Below the pieces are notes generated by a model. That model was given only the letters and a program-made list of their open reading frames with translations. It was not told the origin of the DNA and did not search any database. Below, piece by piece: positions 5,093 through 5,929 of a stretch of 5,929 bases of DNA; positions within the stretch are counted from its first letter, which is position 1; each line of letters begins with the position of its first letter. Position numbers and translations under genes: made by a program. Source of the DNA: Acidaminococcaceae bacterium UBA2453 (lineage in GTDB: Bacteria > Bacillota > Negativicutes > Acidaminococcales > Acidaminococcaceae); NCBI GenBank assembly GCA_002342505.1, contig DDQB01000052.1, positions 18,673-24,601 of the forward strand, read 5' to 3'.

Positions 5093-5455
5093 TTATGATA
5101 TAATAATAATAGGGGATTTAAGATTCTTGTCAGTCTTGCCCCTGTCTTGCGCCTTGCAGTTGCCGCTGCGGGCGCTTTTTCTTTGCTTAATCATTTCTTT
5201 AAGTTCCTGCGTCATGCTGCCAACGTGTTGCCGTTTTCCTATTCGCTGGTATTTCTCTTTGTATGGCGTTGTTGGTGTTGGTTGATATACTGGCATTGCT
5301 TTTAGCATTTCCATCTTCATTAGTGTTTTTTCCTTGTCCAGCAAATACACTTTTCCGCTTTGCCAGTGTGGCAAAATTCCAGTCCTGCATAATCGTCGAA
5401 TCAGTTTCACAGGAAAACCTGTTTCAATACAAAATTGCTTTGCAGAAATAATCAT
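5093..5455 (-). CDS. Excisionase/MerR-like winged HTH protein with basic tail
   Basis: A 120-residue protein. The first 45 residues fit the excisionase-type helix-turn-helix (HTH_17): SAKQFCIETGF for the first helix, PVKLIRRLCRTG (15-26) as the recognition helix, and wing SGKVYLL (33-39). The rest is rich in Lys, Arg and Gln and of low complexity, probably disordered and DNA-contacting. Such proteins bind near attachment sites to favour excision, or act as transcriptional regulators of early genes. It is second in the operon. Its ATG is four bases beyond the preceding stop TAA with only a distant AAAGGA, so translation probably depends on coupling. An excisionase role agrees with the tRNA-linked attachment region, but a regulator is equally possible. 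It is longer than typical Xis proteins. Confidence 0.72.
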   Translation of the reverse strand: MIISAKQFCIETGFPVKLIRRLCRTGILPHWQSGKVYLLDKEKTLMKMEMLKAMPVYQPTPTTPYKEKYQRIGKRQHVGSMTQELKEMIKQRKSARSGNCKAQDRGKTDKNLKSPIIIIS

Positions 5456-5458
5456 GCA

Positions 5459-5656
5459 TTAGTCACCATCCTTTAACAGTTCTTCCGGGGAAACATCAAG
5501 TGCTGCCGCAAGTTTGCCAATGGTTGACAAGTTCGGCTTGCGTTTTCCTGCCAAAACCTTACAAATTAAATCGGTGCTTATCCCTGCCATTTTTGCAAGT
5601 TCAGTAATGGTTAATTGACGCTTTGCAATAAGAATTTTTAACATTTTAACGTCCAT
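5459..5656 (-). CDS. Cro-like XRE-family HTH regulator
   Basis: A 65-residue protein consisting almost only of an HTH_3 (XRE) domain: helix 1 MLKILIAKRQ (5-14), the HTH at 16-36 (TITELAKMAGIS, then TDLICKVLAGKRKP), and closing helices LSTIGKLAAALDVSPEELL. First gene of the leftward operon and divergent from the CI-like gene at 5775, the typical place for Cro in phages or the Str-like activator in PICIs. GGAGGTG lies 5 bases upstream of the ATG. It probably competes with the repressor for the shared operators. Which of the two represses which promoter cannot be read from sequence. Confidence 0.88.
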   Translation of the reverse strand: MDVKMLKILIAKRQLTITELAKMAGISTDLICKVLAGKRKPNLSTIGKLAAALDVSPEELLKDGD

Positions 5657-5774
5657 GTTATCACCTCCAAAATAATTATATTATCATTTTTTGGTGAAAA
5701 TTATTTATTTATTGCTTTTTATATTGCAAATATCACCATATTATGATAATATAGCTTATGAGGAGGTAGTATTT
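5657..5774. promoter_or_regulatory. Divergent control region with two TATCA-N8-TGATA operators
   Basis: Two 18-bp dyads, TATCACCATATTATGATA (5731-5748) and, on the minus strand, TTTCACCAAAAAATGATA (5682-5699), share TCACCA-N5/6-TGATAATATA and are in opposite orientation with centres 49 bp apart. The right one lies between the -35 TTGCAA (5724-5729) and -10 TAATAT (5747-5752, 17-bp spacing) of the repressor promoter, overlapping the latter. The left one abuts a minus-strand TATAAT (5675-5680) next to the Cro-like gene; no good -35 accompanies it, and an alternative leftward promoter could use the palindromic TTGCAA. This is a lysogeny-type switch bound by one or both HTH proteins. Confidence 0.75.
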
Positions 5775-5929
5775 ATGGGATTTTCAAAAAATTTAAAAAG
5801 ATTGAGAGTCGCTAAAAAAATTTCTGTTGCTGATATAAGCAAGCGAATTGGAATAGCAGAAAACACATATAGAAATTATGAAAACGAAAATAGAAATATC
5901 TGGCCGACAGAAGATACTTTAAAAAGTAT
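5775..5929 (+). CDS. CI-like XRE repressor, N-terminal part (cut by window end)
   Basis: Fifty-one codons are visible before the window ends. They encode an HTH_3 domain: helix 1 FSKNLKRLRVAKK (3-15), HTH about 17-37 (SVADISKRIGIAENTYRNYE), then NIWPTEDTLKS, a segment common in prophage repressors. AGGAGG lies 8 bases upstream of the ATG, after a good promoter containing an operator, so it probably controls its own synthesis. It is the only plus-strand protein gene in the window and diverges from the replication operon, as CI or Stl-type master repressors do. Whether a peptidase or other C-terminal domain follows is unknown. An integrase gene would be expected further right. Confidence 0.9.
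   Translation, partial: MGFSKNLKRLRVAKKISVADISKRIGIAENTYRNYENENRNIWPTEDTLKS

Overview
The window looks like one end of a small integrated mobile element, phage-satellite-like (PICI or P4 style), lodged at a chromosomal tRNA gene of a low-GC bacterium. Shine-Dalgarno sequences are strong and near consensus (AGGAGG, GGAGGTG), the DNA is AT-rich, and the proteins have a Firmicutes flavour. I lean towards Firmicutes, perhaps Negativicutes, but no housekeeping protein gene is present to settle this.

Left end (1-570): the last 22 bases of a tRNA (probably Gly), a complete tRNA-Trp(CCA) with encoded CCA end, and its terminator. A gene-poor stretch of about 470 bp follows. It holds three head-to-tail GTGATACAAAA repeats and a pair of GTTAACTA repeats, which I read as likely recombinase arm sites beside an attachment site. 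It also holds a strikingly GC-rich, apparently non-coding island at 399-520 that I cannot assign.

Middle and right (571-5656): everything credible is on the minus strand. Read in the direction of transcription from the right: a Cro-like HTH protein, an excisionase/MerR-like HTH protein, a large primase-polymerase/SF3 helicase, an origin-like repeat region, an unknown helical protein, and a VRR-NUC nuclease, ending at a clear terminator (1727-1760). Next come a separately promoted small ribbon-helix-helix protein (1135-1311), a short tandem-repeat array (939-1038), and an unknown 96-residue protein closed by a second strong terminator (571-605).

Right edge (5657-5929): a divergent control region with two matching TATCA-N8-TGATA operators, and the start of a CI-like XRE repressor on the plus strand, cut off by the window end. 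The order [repressor]<->[Cro-like, Xis-like, primase-helicase, ori, nuclease, accessory genes]-[tRNA] matches the early half of a satellite or small prophage. The integrase and any packaging gene are not visible; an integrase would be expected beyond 5929. The probable logic is that the repressor at 5775 silences the leftward operon. On derepression the primase-helicase replicates the element from the nearby repeats, the VRR-NUC protein processes branched DNA, and the Xis-like protein assists excision at the tRNA-Trp site.
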